64,000 nt of DNA from Cupriavidus basilensis OR16 (GTDB lineage: Bacteria; Pseudomonadota; Gammaproteobacteria; Burkholderiales; Burkholderiaceae): NCBI RefSeq assembly GCF_000243095.1, contig NZ_AHJE01000048.1:1-64000 (forward strand). The letters are read 5' to 3'. How positions within the stretch are numbered: position 1 is the first letter of the stretch; every line of letters begins with the position of its first letter. Below the pieces are notes generated by a model. The model searched no databases and had not been told where the DNA came from. It was given only the letters and a program-made list of their open reading frames with translations. Position numbers and translations under genes: made by a program. Shown piece by piece: positions 21,305 through 29,068 of the stretch.

Positions 21305-21749
21305 GGGATGCGTCCTTTTGATGCGGGTGGCTGGCGGAATACTTGCGAGCGGGGTGCGACATGCGGGCGGCGCGAGGCCGGGCGCAGATGCCAGCCAGAC
21401 AATCCCGTCGCGCCTACTTGGCGCTGCGCCGGGTACTGCCTCCAGCACCGCGCGCCTCAAAGGCATGGCGAAAAGCCGCCGCAAATCGCGGCATGGGTAC
21501 GGTCAGGCCGCTATCGTATCCTGAAGCGCGGCGGCGTGCCGCGCGGCGACGTGTGGCGCCAGCATCTCCTGACAGTACGGTGTCAGGAGGAAATGGGGAC
21601 ACATGACGGAAATCATAGCCCCCGTGCGGCTCGCAAGGCCGCCGCGGGGCGCGATTTCAGAAGGTGCCGAAGCGGCGCGAGCCGTGCGCTTCCTGCTCGG
21701 CCAGCCTGGAAATGGAGAACGCGTGCGAAGCGATGTCAGGGTGGCGGCT
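21305..21749. other. Stretch without a convincing gene
   Basis: About 445 bases between the uvrA start and the response-regulator stop. The only structure seen is a palindrome at 21566-21589 with a GGAGG ribosome-like site and an ATG at 21593. The ORF from that ATG (to 21787) is Arg-rich, resembles no family and overlaps the response-regulator gene, so it looks like the stub of a lost regulator gene rather than a working one. Confidence 0.5.
21566..21589. promoter_or_regulatory. Palindrome CTCCTGACA-6 nt-TGTCAGGAG
   Basis: Perfect nine-base inverted repeat with a six-base spacer. The core TGACA...TGTCA has the form of a TetR-family operator, and the right arm doubles as a ribosome-like AGGAGG. 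No intact TetR gene follows, so the site may be orphaned. Confidence 0.45.
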
Positions 21750-22379
21750 TCATCCCGATTGATCGTGCCAACTCCCCGCGTACTTGAACAACTCGACATC
21801 ACGCTTGAAGCCCAGTTTTCTCATTGCGCTGAGCTTCTGCGTGCTGATCGTTTGCACGCTCCGGTTCCACTTCCGGGCGATCTCGGTAATCGTCAAGCCG
21901 GAACCGAGCAGGCGTACGATTTCAGCCTCACGCGGGCTAAGCACCTTGCCCATGCCTCCGGCAGTCAGTATCGGGCCCAACAGGATGTCCTTGATCGAAG
22001 GGGATATATAGACCTGCCGCTGGTAGGCGGCATTGACCGCCTGGGAGATGTGCTCGAGCGGATCGGATTTGCTCAGCACGCAGTTGAACCCGGACTGCAC
22101 CAGTGCTCCTATCAGCTTCGAGTTCTCCAGCATGGTGCAGATCACGAAGCGCAGGGCGGGGCGTTCGATACCGTCACCATATTTGCCGTCTGGCATGACG
22201 TAGTCGGATACCAGTACATCGCATGGGAAACGATCGAGCTCCACAACTAGCTCTGTCGAATTCTCCACCCGCGCGAGCAGTTCGAAGCTTCCTGTTTTCA
22301 TCAGAGTACATTCGATCCCCAGCAGCATCGCGGGGTGATCATCTGCGACGACCACGCGAATACGTGGTGGTTTCGACAT
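21750..22379 (-). CDS. Response regulator, RcsB/BvgA/FimZ-like
   Basis: Two-domain regulator of about 209 residues. The receiver domain shows the acidic pair Asp13-Asp14 (VVVADDHP), phospho-acceptor Asp59 (VLVSDYVMPDG) and a Lys in NCVLSKSD. The LuxR-type helix-turn-helix is LSPREAEIVRLLGSGLTITE, and VQTISTQKLSAMRKLGF matches the RcsB/FimZ recognition helix. An AGGAG site precedes two adjacent ATGs (22382, 22379); the second has better spacing. The receiver appears about eight residues short between GKYGDG and LRFVICTM, where the family has a longer helix. It ends the fimbria/haemagglutinin gene run, so it probably controls adhesion. No sensor kinase lies in the window. Confidence 0.85.
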   Translation of the reverse strand: MSKPPRIRVVVADDHPAMLLGIECTLMKTGSFELLARVENSTELVVELDRFPCDVLVSDYVMPDGKYGDGIERPALRFVICTMLENSKLIGALVQSGFNCVLSKSDPLEHISQAVNAAYQRQVYISPSIKDILLGPILTAGGMGKVLSPREAEIVRLLGSGLTITEIARKWNRSVQTISTQKLSAMRKLGFKRDVELFKYAGSWHDQSG

Positions 22380-22396
22380 CATGGATCTCCTAGGTT

Positions 22397-23494
22397 TCAC
22401 ATCTGCCCTGAGTGCCATGCAAGGGCGGCATCGTGCGTTGACTGACCGCGCCCTGCCCCCCCGGTTGACGCGTAGACTTCGGTCTGGCCTTTGAGCATGA
22501 TGATGCCTAATCCTCGCGCACCACCTGGAGCGAGATTCAACACCGTCGGGTCCGCCTGGCTCGCGACCGACTTGTATTTGTCGGTGAAGGTAATTTCAGG
22601 CTTGGCCGCGGCGGCACACTGGCTCAAACTTATGGCGAATGACCTTGCCGGAGAAGTTGAGTTCACTGAAGGAAAATCCTGGACGCCATATTTTCCAAGG
22701 GGTACACGAACAGTTTTGTATGCCTCTACCAGGCATTTGTTGGGGATGGGCACAACGCCGCCGCCGCCCCCCAGATTGAGCGCCTCCATCCCCGACAGTG
22801 CGAGCCGCTTCCGGCAGATTCCAGTAGGCGTCGTGGGTAGGCTCCCCACATTGATCCTGTCGTTGCCTAGCGATGAAATCAGGCCCTTGAGCATATCAAT
22901 CGCATAGATCTGCAGCGTGGCGCTCCCCGCAACGCGAGTTACCGTTTGCTCGCCGCTTGGCAGTTGGTTGGGCGGAACGGCCAGTACCAGTTCCTGAATG
23001 AAGTTCATGGCGGTTGAGTCGATCGCTGGATCGGTCACCCGACGATCCAGTGCAACGGGACTCTCGCTCAGCGGCACTGCACGTGCCGCACCGTCCCTGG
23101 CATCGAGTATCACCCGGTAGCGGATCCCCTCCACATCCGTCGGGACAGCAGCGGGGTCCATTGTCCAGGGATAGCCAACACCTAGCCAACTCGCGGCAAG
23201 GATCAGTTCATGGGGAACAAGGCTAGGAGCAGGACGCACGCCGTACTTGACCGTTATCGGAGTGGAGCTGCGGAAAAGAACCGCGCCGGGGAGCGTTGCG
23301 CTGGTCAACGGCTCGACGGGCTGCCAGCCGGCCCCCGCTGCGCCATCCATGATCTGGCAGTTCATGGCCATTTCGTCTCTAGCCCATGTTGCTGAGCTAC
23401 TACCCGCCCCCAACAGCGCCGCAATTGCCGACACCATGAGCGCGCGATGCCGCCGTCTGATATGTAATGACAGAGAGTGAATCGAGCTCACCAT
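22397..23494 (-). CDS. Fimbrial tip adhesin-like protein
   Basis: Exported protein of 365 residues: signal peptide (ALMVSAIAALLGAGSSSATWA), an N-terminal domain with no clear relative, and from about residue 255 a pilin-type domain (NKCLVEAYKTVRVPLGKYG, then SFAISLSQCAAAAKPEITFT) with the usual Cys pair. That layout is typical of two-domain tip adhesins such as FimH, MrkD or Bordetella FimD. The C-terminus (GRGQSTHDAALAWHSGQM) lacks the usual final beta strand and directly follows a run of seven G, so the end may be frameshifted or truncated. It lies downstream of the haemagglutinin gene and just before the response regulator. Confidence 0.7.
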   Translation of the reverse strand: MVSSIHSLSLHIRRRHRALMVSAIAALLGAGSSSATWARDEMAMNCQIMDGAAGAGWQPVEPLTSATLPGAVLFRSSTPITVKYGVRPAPSLVPHELILAASWLGVGYPWTMDPAAVPTDVEGIRYRVILDARDGAARAVPLSESPVALDRRVTDPAIDSTAMNFIQELVLAVPPNQLPSGEQTVTRVAGSATLQIYAIDMLKGLISSLGNDRINVGSLPTTPTGICRKRLALSGMEALNLGGGGGVVPIPNKCLVEAYKTVRVPLGKYGVQDFPSVNSTSPARSFAISLSQCAAAAKPEITFTDKYKSVASQADPTVLNLAPGGARGLGIIMLKGQTEVYASTGGAGRGQSTHDAALAWHSGQM

Positions 23495-23571
23495 GCCGTT
23501 CTCCTAAGGGGTGTGATGCCGCCTACAGGCTTGTTCGGGAGGCCGCATGCAGGGCTGTGCCTGAAACGCAG

Positions 23572-23602
23572 GCACGGGGTCCGGCACCGCCGGACCCCGT
23601 GC
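23572..23602 (-). terminator. Strong GC hairpin between the haemagglutinin and adhesin genes
   Basis: GCACGGGGTCCGGC, three-base loop, GCCGGACCCCGTGC: a perfect 14-base stem. No T-tract follows, so it is more likely a partial terminator or an RNA-end protector that sets the ratio of haemagglutinin to adhesin transcript than a full stop. Confidence 0.55.
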
Positions 23603-23672
23603 ACAGGCAACTGGCCGGGAGCACAAGGGCTGTGCAGACCCTGCCGCCCCCGGCCAGCGCTGGATAACGCGT

Positions 23673-26600
23673 TTAGCGAACCGCTCCGTAGTTCGCACCG
23701 ACCGCCTGAACCAGGGCGGCTTCACCCATGGCAATGTTGCCGTTCATCGCGCCGTAGTTGGTCCCGACCAGGCCGCCGTAGGTTTGGGCATAGTAAACAT
23801 TGGGCAAATAGGCGATCTTGCCGTTCGCGGTCGAGTTGCTCAGGGTTCCCATGTTGAGGCCTACCAGGCCACCCAGGCTTGCGTAGCTATCGCCACTGAC
23901 CTGCCCAGCCGCCGACACATGCGCGATCTGCCCGTGGTTCTCACCCGCCAGGCCACCAACGCGGCTGCGGCTCCCCCCCCGCACGTTGCCCGTGCTCTCG
24001 CTCGCCATCACGCTGCCATAGTTGTTGCCCACCAATCCACCCGCGCTGCTGCCGTGGGCGCCAGTGACAGCGCCACTCGCGCGGCCGCCGGATACCGAGC
24101 CGGCATTGAATCCGACCAGCCCGCCGGCGACGCTATCGTTGCCGCCGGTGACGTTACCTCCAGCCACCCCGTGCATGACGCTGCCCTCGTACAGGTTGCT
24201 GCCGATCAAGCCGCCAACATGGCTTTTGGCACCACCGATAACATGCCCCGTAGCCTCACCTGTATCCACGCGGCTAAAGCTGTTGGAGCCAACCAGACCG
24301 CCGATGCTCGCGGCAGAGTAGTCGCTGACGCTCCCGGTGGCCTTCACCTCCGTCAGGCTACCGCCGCCCCTGTTCGATCCAACCAAACCTCCGATCGCCG
24401 CGCTGCCGTAGCCCGAGACGATGCTGCTGGATTCCGACTCGCTGACGGTACCGTTGACATTGAGGCCGACCAACCCGCCGACGAGATTGGCGTTTCTACC
24501 CTGTACGCGACCGCTTGAAGAGGCTCGCGTGATATCTCCATCGGCGTTGTAGCCGACCAGTCCACCAATATTGACGTTAGCCGCGCTTGTGCTCGTGGAG
24601 CCCTCGCTCCTGGCATCGGCAATCATGCCGCCGCGATTGGATCCGACCAGCCCTCCGACGCCGCCAGGCTCGTTGCCACCCATGCCGCCGTAGACATCGG
24701 CACGCGATACGCTGTGGCTGATGTCGGCAGATCCGGATACATTCTCACCGACCAGCCCGCCGACGGACACGGAGCTGTTTGAACCCCGCACAGTGCCGTG
24801 GGAGGATGAACCGTCGACGCGCCCCAGGTTTCTGCCGACCAGTCCGCCTATGACGTTCGGCTGCGACGAGGATGCGGTGACATTGACCCTGTTCGTGCTG
24901 ACATTGCGTATGGTGCCGCTGTTGACGCCCACCAATGCGCCGATGGCCCCGGGAGGGGCTCGATAACCGTTGTCATAGATGTTCATGTTGGTCAGCTTCA
25001 AGTTGCTGATGCTGCCAGCCGAAGCGGCAAACAACCCCACGTTCGCGCCCTGGCCCGCGACTGTTGCGCCGTTGAGAGCGTTGCCCAGGCCGTCGAACGT
25101 GCCGGTGAAAACACCGGCGGGACCGCCAATGGCTTGCAGGCGTGCATAGTTAATGCTGTTGCCCAGGACGTACAGGCCATGGAGGTTCGAATCGATAGCT
25201 TGCAGTTGCGCCGCATTCTGGATCACGTTGTAGAAGTCGCCGTTCGAACTGAAGCTGACGCCGGCGCCCGTGAGGGTGACGGAGCCCTTCTCGCCGACAG
25301 TATGCCCCGCACCGGAATCTATCGCCAGGCTGCTGGCAGCGCCGCTGATGGTCACCTTGTCGTTGATCCGCACTTCATTGGCTGCACCCAGTGTCAGCCC
25401 CGCCTTGAGGCCGGTGGCGGTGATTGGCCCGTTCACATCCAGGTCCGCGGCGGACGACAGCGCCAACCGGTTGCCGGAGGTCCAGGCGACTGGCCCGTCG
25501 AGGGACACATCTCCCGCTGTGCTCTTCAGTTCGATGTTGGTCGTCGCCAGGTTCCGCGTAACGGTATCCGTATGGATCGTGCCGCCAGTCGTTGCAGCCG
25601 TCTTGCTGATGGAGACGTTGGAAGCGCTCACCTTCCAGGTGCCATTCACGCCGTTGTTGGCGCGCGTGTCGACCTGGGTCGCCAGATTCACTTCCACATT
25701 GGCACCCTTGACATCCACCACGCCTGCGTTGCCCGGCACGGCCAGCGCGGTGGCGGTAAGCCTGCCGCCCACGAGCGTCTTGCCTTCGGTGCCGCCGTCC
25801 AGCGTGATCGTTCCCGCGTTCCAGCGCAGGCTGTTGGCCTCAATCACGCCCTGGTTGTTCACCACCGTGCGCAGCATCGCATCGCTCGCCCTGGCGGTCA
25901 TCAGCACCTGCCCGCCATCGGCCTTGAGCAGCCCGCCGTTGCGCGCCAACGCATTGGCCGTTGCGCCGGTCACCTCCAGATTGAGCAGGTTGCTGCCATC
26001 GAAGTTCACTGTGAACGTGTCGCCCGCCGCCAGCGCGACGCGCCCCATCTTCGCCTGGATGACACCATCATTGTGTACCTGCGCCCCAAGCAGCGCGATG
26101 CTGCCCCCGTCTGCCGCCGTGATGGTGCCACGGTTCATCACCGTCCTGTCACCCTGTCCCGAGAAACGATAGTCGCCCGCAATGAATTGCTTGTCGCTGA
26201 GGTCCTTGGTCGAGGCCACCAGCCCCCCGACATTGACCTGCGCCGACTTGCCGAACAGTACCCCGTTGGGGTTGACCAGGAAGACCCTGCCATTCGCGTC
26301 GATCTTTCCGTTGATCTCGCTGACCTTTGTGCCGATCACGCGGTTAAGGGCAATCGAGCCGCTGGTGGGCTGGTTGAAGGTGATGCGCTGGCCCGGGTCT
26401 GAACTGAAATCATTCCAGTTGACAATCAGCTTGTCGGAATGCTGATTGATGGACATCTGCCCCGCGGGAAGATTGGCCTGGATGTCGCCAGATCCAGAGA
26501 CGATGTTCCCTCCCGTCGGCAAGGCAAAGGCGGGAGAAAGGCCACCACCCAGGCCCAGCAGCACGACGGCGGCCGCCAGCCGGCCGCCACCGGACTTGCC

Positions 26601-26678
26601 CCGGCGACGGGCTCCCTCGGGCGCCACGTTCCAGCGCTCTTGCGCTGCGTTCCAGATCAATGCATAGCATCTATTCAT
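23673..26678 (-). CDS. Two-partner secretion exoprotein (TpsA) with haemagglutination domain and GLUG repeats
   Basis: Large exported adhesin of 1,001 residues. The start at 26678 follows AGGAG and opens with an extended signal peptide (MNRCYALIWNAAQERWNVAP, then ARRRGK), characteristic of type Vb exoproteins. The TPS domain follows (LPTGGNIVSGSGDI, NWNDFSSDPGQRITFNQP, then VNPNGVLFGKSAQVNVGG with the NPNG motif). From about residue 500 come about a dozen repeats of the GLUG type, each containing GGLVGxN. It is much smaller than FhaB of Bordetella and lacks a maturation domain. Its transporter lies 66 bases upstream. Confidence 0.9.
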   Translation of the reverse strand: MNRCYALIWNAAQERWNVAPEGARRRGKSGGGRLAAAVVLLGLGGGLSPAFALPTGGNIVSGSGDIQANLPAGQMSINQHSDKLIVNWNDFSSDPGQRITFNQPTSGSIALNRVIGTKVSEINGKIDANGRVFLVNPNGVLFGKSAQVNVGGLVASTKDLSDKQFIAGDYRFSGQGDRTVMNRGTITAADGGSIALLGAQVHNDGVIQAKMGRVALAAGDTFTVNFDGSNLLNLEVTGATANALARNGGLLKADGGQVLMTARASDAMLRTVVNNQGVIEANSLRWNAGTITLDGGTEGKTLVGGRLTATALAVPGNAGVVDVKGANVEVNLATQVDTRANNGVNGTWKVSASNVSISKTAATTGGTIHTDTVTRNLATTNIELKSTAGDVSLDGPVAWTSGNRLALSSAADLDVNGPITATGLKAGLTLGAANEVRINDKVTISGAASSLAIDSGAGHTVGEKGSVTLTGAGVSFSSNGDFYNVIQNAAQLQAIDSNLHGLYVLGNSINYARLQAIGGPAGVFTGTFDGLGNALNGATVAGQGANVGLFAASAGSISNLKLTNMNIYDNGYRAPPGAIGALVGVNSGTIRNVSTNRVNVTASSSQPNVIGGLVGRNLGRVDGSSSHGTVRGSNSSVSVGGLVGENVSGSADISHSVSRADVYGGMGGNEPGGVGGLVGSNRGGMIADARSEGSTSTSAANVNIGGLVGYNADGDITRASSSGRVQGRNANLVGGLVGLNVNGTVSESESSSIVSGYGSAAIGGLVGSNRGGGSLTEVKATGSVSDYSAASIGGLVGSNSFSRVDTGEATGHVIGGAKSHVGGLIGSNLYEGSVMHGVAGGNVTGGNDSVAGGLVGFNAGSVSGGRASGAVTGAHGSSAGGLVGNNYGSVMASESTGNVRGGSRSRVGGLAGENHGQIAHVSAAGQVSGDSYASLGGLVGLNMGTLSNSTANGKIAYLPNVYYAQTYGGLVGTNYGAMNGNIAMGEAALVQAVGANYGAVR

Positions 26679-26744
26679 GATTTCTCCTATCGGTGATGAA
26701 AAGGCCTGCAACACCTCGGCAGGCACACGCTTCCGGCAAGCTGG

Positions 26745-28478
26745 CTAGAAGTACTGTGTCGCGTGCAACCAGATTCGCGGGTCCCGCTTTGGGACGTCGT
26801 TGACCTCGCGCGCGCCCAATGGCCACGCTGCGGTCACGCTCATTTGCTGGTTCCTATCGGTCCAGTTTGCCCCCACGCCCGAAGCGCCGAGCCGGACCTT
26901 GTTGCTCCCCGAAACCCACGGGTGCTTGTTCGCACTGATGACCCCATTGTCGATAAACGCGCTGATCGTCCAATGCGGAGCCAGTGCATAGCGCAGCTCG
27001 GCACTGGCCACCCAGCCCTGGTCGCCGCTGCCGGCACCGAGCGCGTACGCACGTACGCCGTAGGGACCGCCCAGGCCAAGTTTTTCCGAACTGTCGAGGT
27101 TGCCCGATGCCCATTGCGCATTCGCTTGGGCAAGGAGTTGAAGGCGCCCGGGCAAGCGCTGCAAGCGTCCACCGCTGAAGTTGAACTTGCTGAAGCGACC
27201 CGAGGTACGCGCCGTACGCGCGTCCAGCATTCCGTCGAACGCATTGCCAAAGCGCAGCTGCCCGCTGCCATAGCCCAGGTAGAAGTAGCTTCGGCCGCCC
27301 CCAAGAAAATCGTCATCGCGGCTGCCATCGAGCGATAGCGTCCACAGTTCGACCCGTTTCCCCGCACTCACCTTGTAGAGATCGATGTCGTCACGCAAGC
27401 GCTTGTCCTCATACTGGAACTGGGCGTTCAGGTTGAACGTGCGACTGCGTATCAGCGGCTGGGTCGCGAAAACGCTGCGCACGCTGGCTGTGCCGTGCGC
27501 CTCAAGCACCTCGAAGTCCTTTCCCAGGTGATAGCTCATGGAGGAGTAGCCAACGCCCAGCTGGGTGGATTGGGTGCCGACCCGCACCTGGTAGGCCGCT
27601 CTGTAGTAGTGCTGGCGCCCATTGCTGCCCAGTAGCCGCAGGTCCAGCCGATCCCCCAGACGCAATGGGCTGTTGACATTGACGTTGCCCGTCAGCCTGT
27701 ACTCACCGGTGTAGAAACTGCCATAGTTGTCGGCCTCGACGCTGCCATTGAGCAACGGTGCGGATTCGGTCTCGACCACTAGCGCGGTCGATCCGGACTG
27801 CTCGCCGGGACGAAGCGTACCCTTCGCGGTTATGCCCGGCACATCGCTGATCAACAACAAGGTGCGCTCGAGATCCGGACCGTAAATCGGCTCGCCCGGC
27901 TTCAGGTTGCGCAATGGCTGCTGGAGGACGCCATCACGTGTGCGAGACCGGTTCTCCAGGATGATGCGATCGTATCGGCCCTCCTGCACGCTGATGTGCA
28001 CGCGCCCGTCTTCAATCTCCTGTGGCGGTAGGAAGGCGCGCGCGAGCACGTAGCCATGCGTGCGGTAGTAGTCCGTCACGCGTTCAGCGGCGGCACGCAG
28101 CTCCGCCAGCGTGAGTGGCTTGCCCTTCAGGTCGTCCAGCAACCGCAGCAACTCCCCTTCCGGAAAGACTTCGTTTCCGTCGATGTAGAAGGCGCTCACC
28201 GCGAGTCGCGCGGCGTGCGCATCGGCAGGCGGCGCGGACTGCGGCTGGCGCTGCGGCAGATCCAGCTCCGGTGCCGCCGCTGGCGGCTGGGCTGGTCGAA
28301 TCGACTCGATGTCGCGGATGGACCGTCCGGCATTGGGCACCTGCGTTGGGGCGGCCATCACCGACAGCGGGAACACCAGCATGGTCAGGCAGGCAGTGAC
28401 CGTACGGATCGCTGATGCAAGTGCAATGGCGTTGGGGCGCACGTGTGCGCCGGGGCAGAACTTCGAATCACGCATCTC
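26745..28478 (-). CDS. Two-partner secretion transporter (TpsB/FhaC family)
   Basis: Outer-membrane Omp85-superfamily pore of 577 residues that secretes the neighbouring TpsA. The ATG at 28478 lies four bases after the stop of the upstream chaperone gene, marking one operon. Signal peptide about residues 15-41 (MLVFPLSVMA). Two POTRA-like domains follow (VSAFYIDGNEVFPEGELLRL; VQEGRYDRIILENRSR), then a 16-strand barrel with GPYGVRAYALGAGSGDQGW in place of the usual VRGY motif, ending in Phe for BAM insertion. Confidence 0.92.
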   Translation of the reverse strand, partial: EMRDSKFCPGAHVRPNAIALASAIRTVTACLTMLVFPLSVMAAPTQVPNAGRSIRDIESIRPAQPPAAAPELDLPQRQPQSAPPADAHAARLAVSAFYIDGNEVFPEGELLRLLDDLKGKPLTLAELRAAAERVTDYYRTHGYVLARAFLPPQEIEDGRVHISVQEGRYDRIILENRSRTRDGVLQQPLRNLKPGEPIYGPDLERTLLLISDVPGITAKGTLRPGEQSGSTALVVETESAPLLNGSVEADNYGSFYTGEYRLTGNVNVNSPLRLGDRLDLRLLGSNGRQHYYRAAYQVRVGTQSTQLGVGYSSMSYHLGKDFEVLEAHGTASVRSVFATQPLIRSRTFNLNAQFQYEDKRLRDDIDLYKVSAGKRVELWTLSLDGSRDDDFLGGGRSYFYLGYGSGQLRFGNAFDGMLDARTARTSGRFSKFNFSGGRLQRLPGRLQLLAQANAQWASGNLDSSEKLGLGGPYGVRAYALGAGSGDQGWVASAELRYALAPHWTISAFIDNGVISANKHPWVSGSNKVRLGASGVGANWTDRNQQMSVTAAWPLGAREVNDVPKRDPRIWLHATQYF

Positions 28479-28482
28479 GTAC

Positions 28483-29068
28483 CTACGGTTGTATGCGGGA
28501 AGTGCCGCTGATCGCTTCGCCGTTGTCGCCAACCGCCGTGTAGTGGACCATCGTGCCATCGGCCAGGTCGCTGGCTTGCGCAGGCAGCGGCATGCGCGCG
28601 TGCCCGAACGGCGCTACCGTCACGCTGTCCTGAGCGAGCGCATGATTGGGAAGGCGCAGGTCCACGGCGGTCAGGGTGATGAAGTAAGGCGTGCCGTTGC
28701 TAGCCTCGAGGAAGCCCCCTGGAACGTCCGCTGTGCCGCGCCTCACGCGCCAGGCCAGTTGCGCGACGGCCTGCCTGGCGTTGCCCGCCAGCGTCGAGGG
28801 ACGAAACAGCACCTTCATGCGCAAGCGATACGTGAGCTTGAGCAAGTCGCCGCCATCCGGTGGTTTGGGCGGAACCTCGAGAAAGTTGATCCAGAAGAGG
28901 CTTTCCCGGTCGGCCGCCAGCATCGCCGACATTGCCCACGCGGATAGTGAGCGATGTATTTCCAGCGGGGTAGATGAATCGCGTACCCGCTATGGACAGT
29001 GCCGCCTGCGCGCCGGTGGGAGCCAGCATGAGCAACAGCGCGAGCAATACCGGACGTGCGATCACCAT
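28483..29068 (-). pseudogene. Second periplasmic fimbrial chaperone, internally deleted
   Basis: PapD-like chaperone. The ATG at 29068 overlaps the usher stop codon. The signal peptide (LLALLLMLAPTGAQA) and first strand (LSIAGTRFIYPAGNTSLTIR) are followed by a break near 28915-28925 after VGNVGDA. The frame then resumes as ADRESLFWINFLEVPPKPP, matching residues that in the intact chaperone upstream lie about 55 residues later. Domain 2 is complete to IQP at 28483. About 160 bases seem deleted, removing most of the donor-strand region. Compared with the intact chaperone (31955-32740) it would not fold properly. Confidence 0.78.

Noticed and set aside
23673..25100. Repeated GGLVGxN codons as a DNA-level tandem repeat
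   Set aside because: Units are similar as protein but diverged as DNA, so this is a protein repeat, not a recent DNA duplication.
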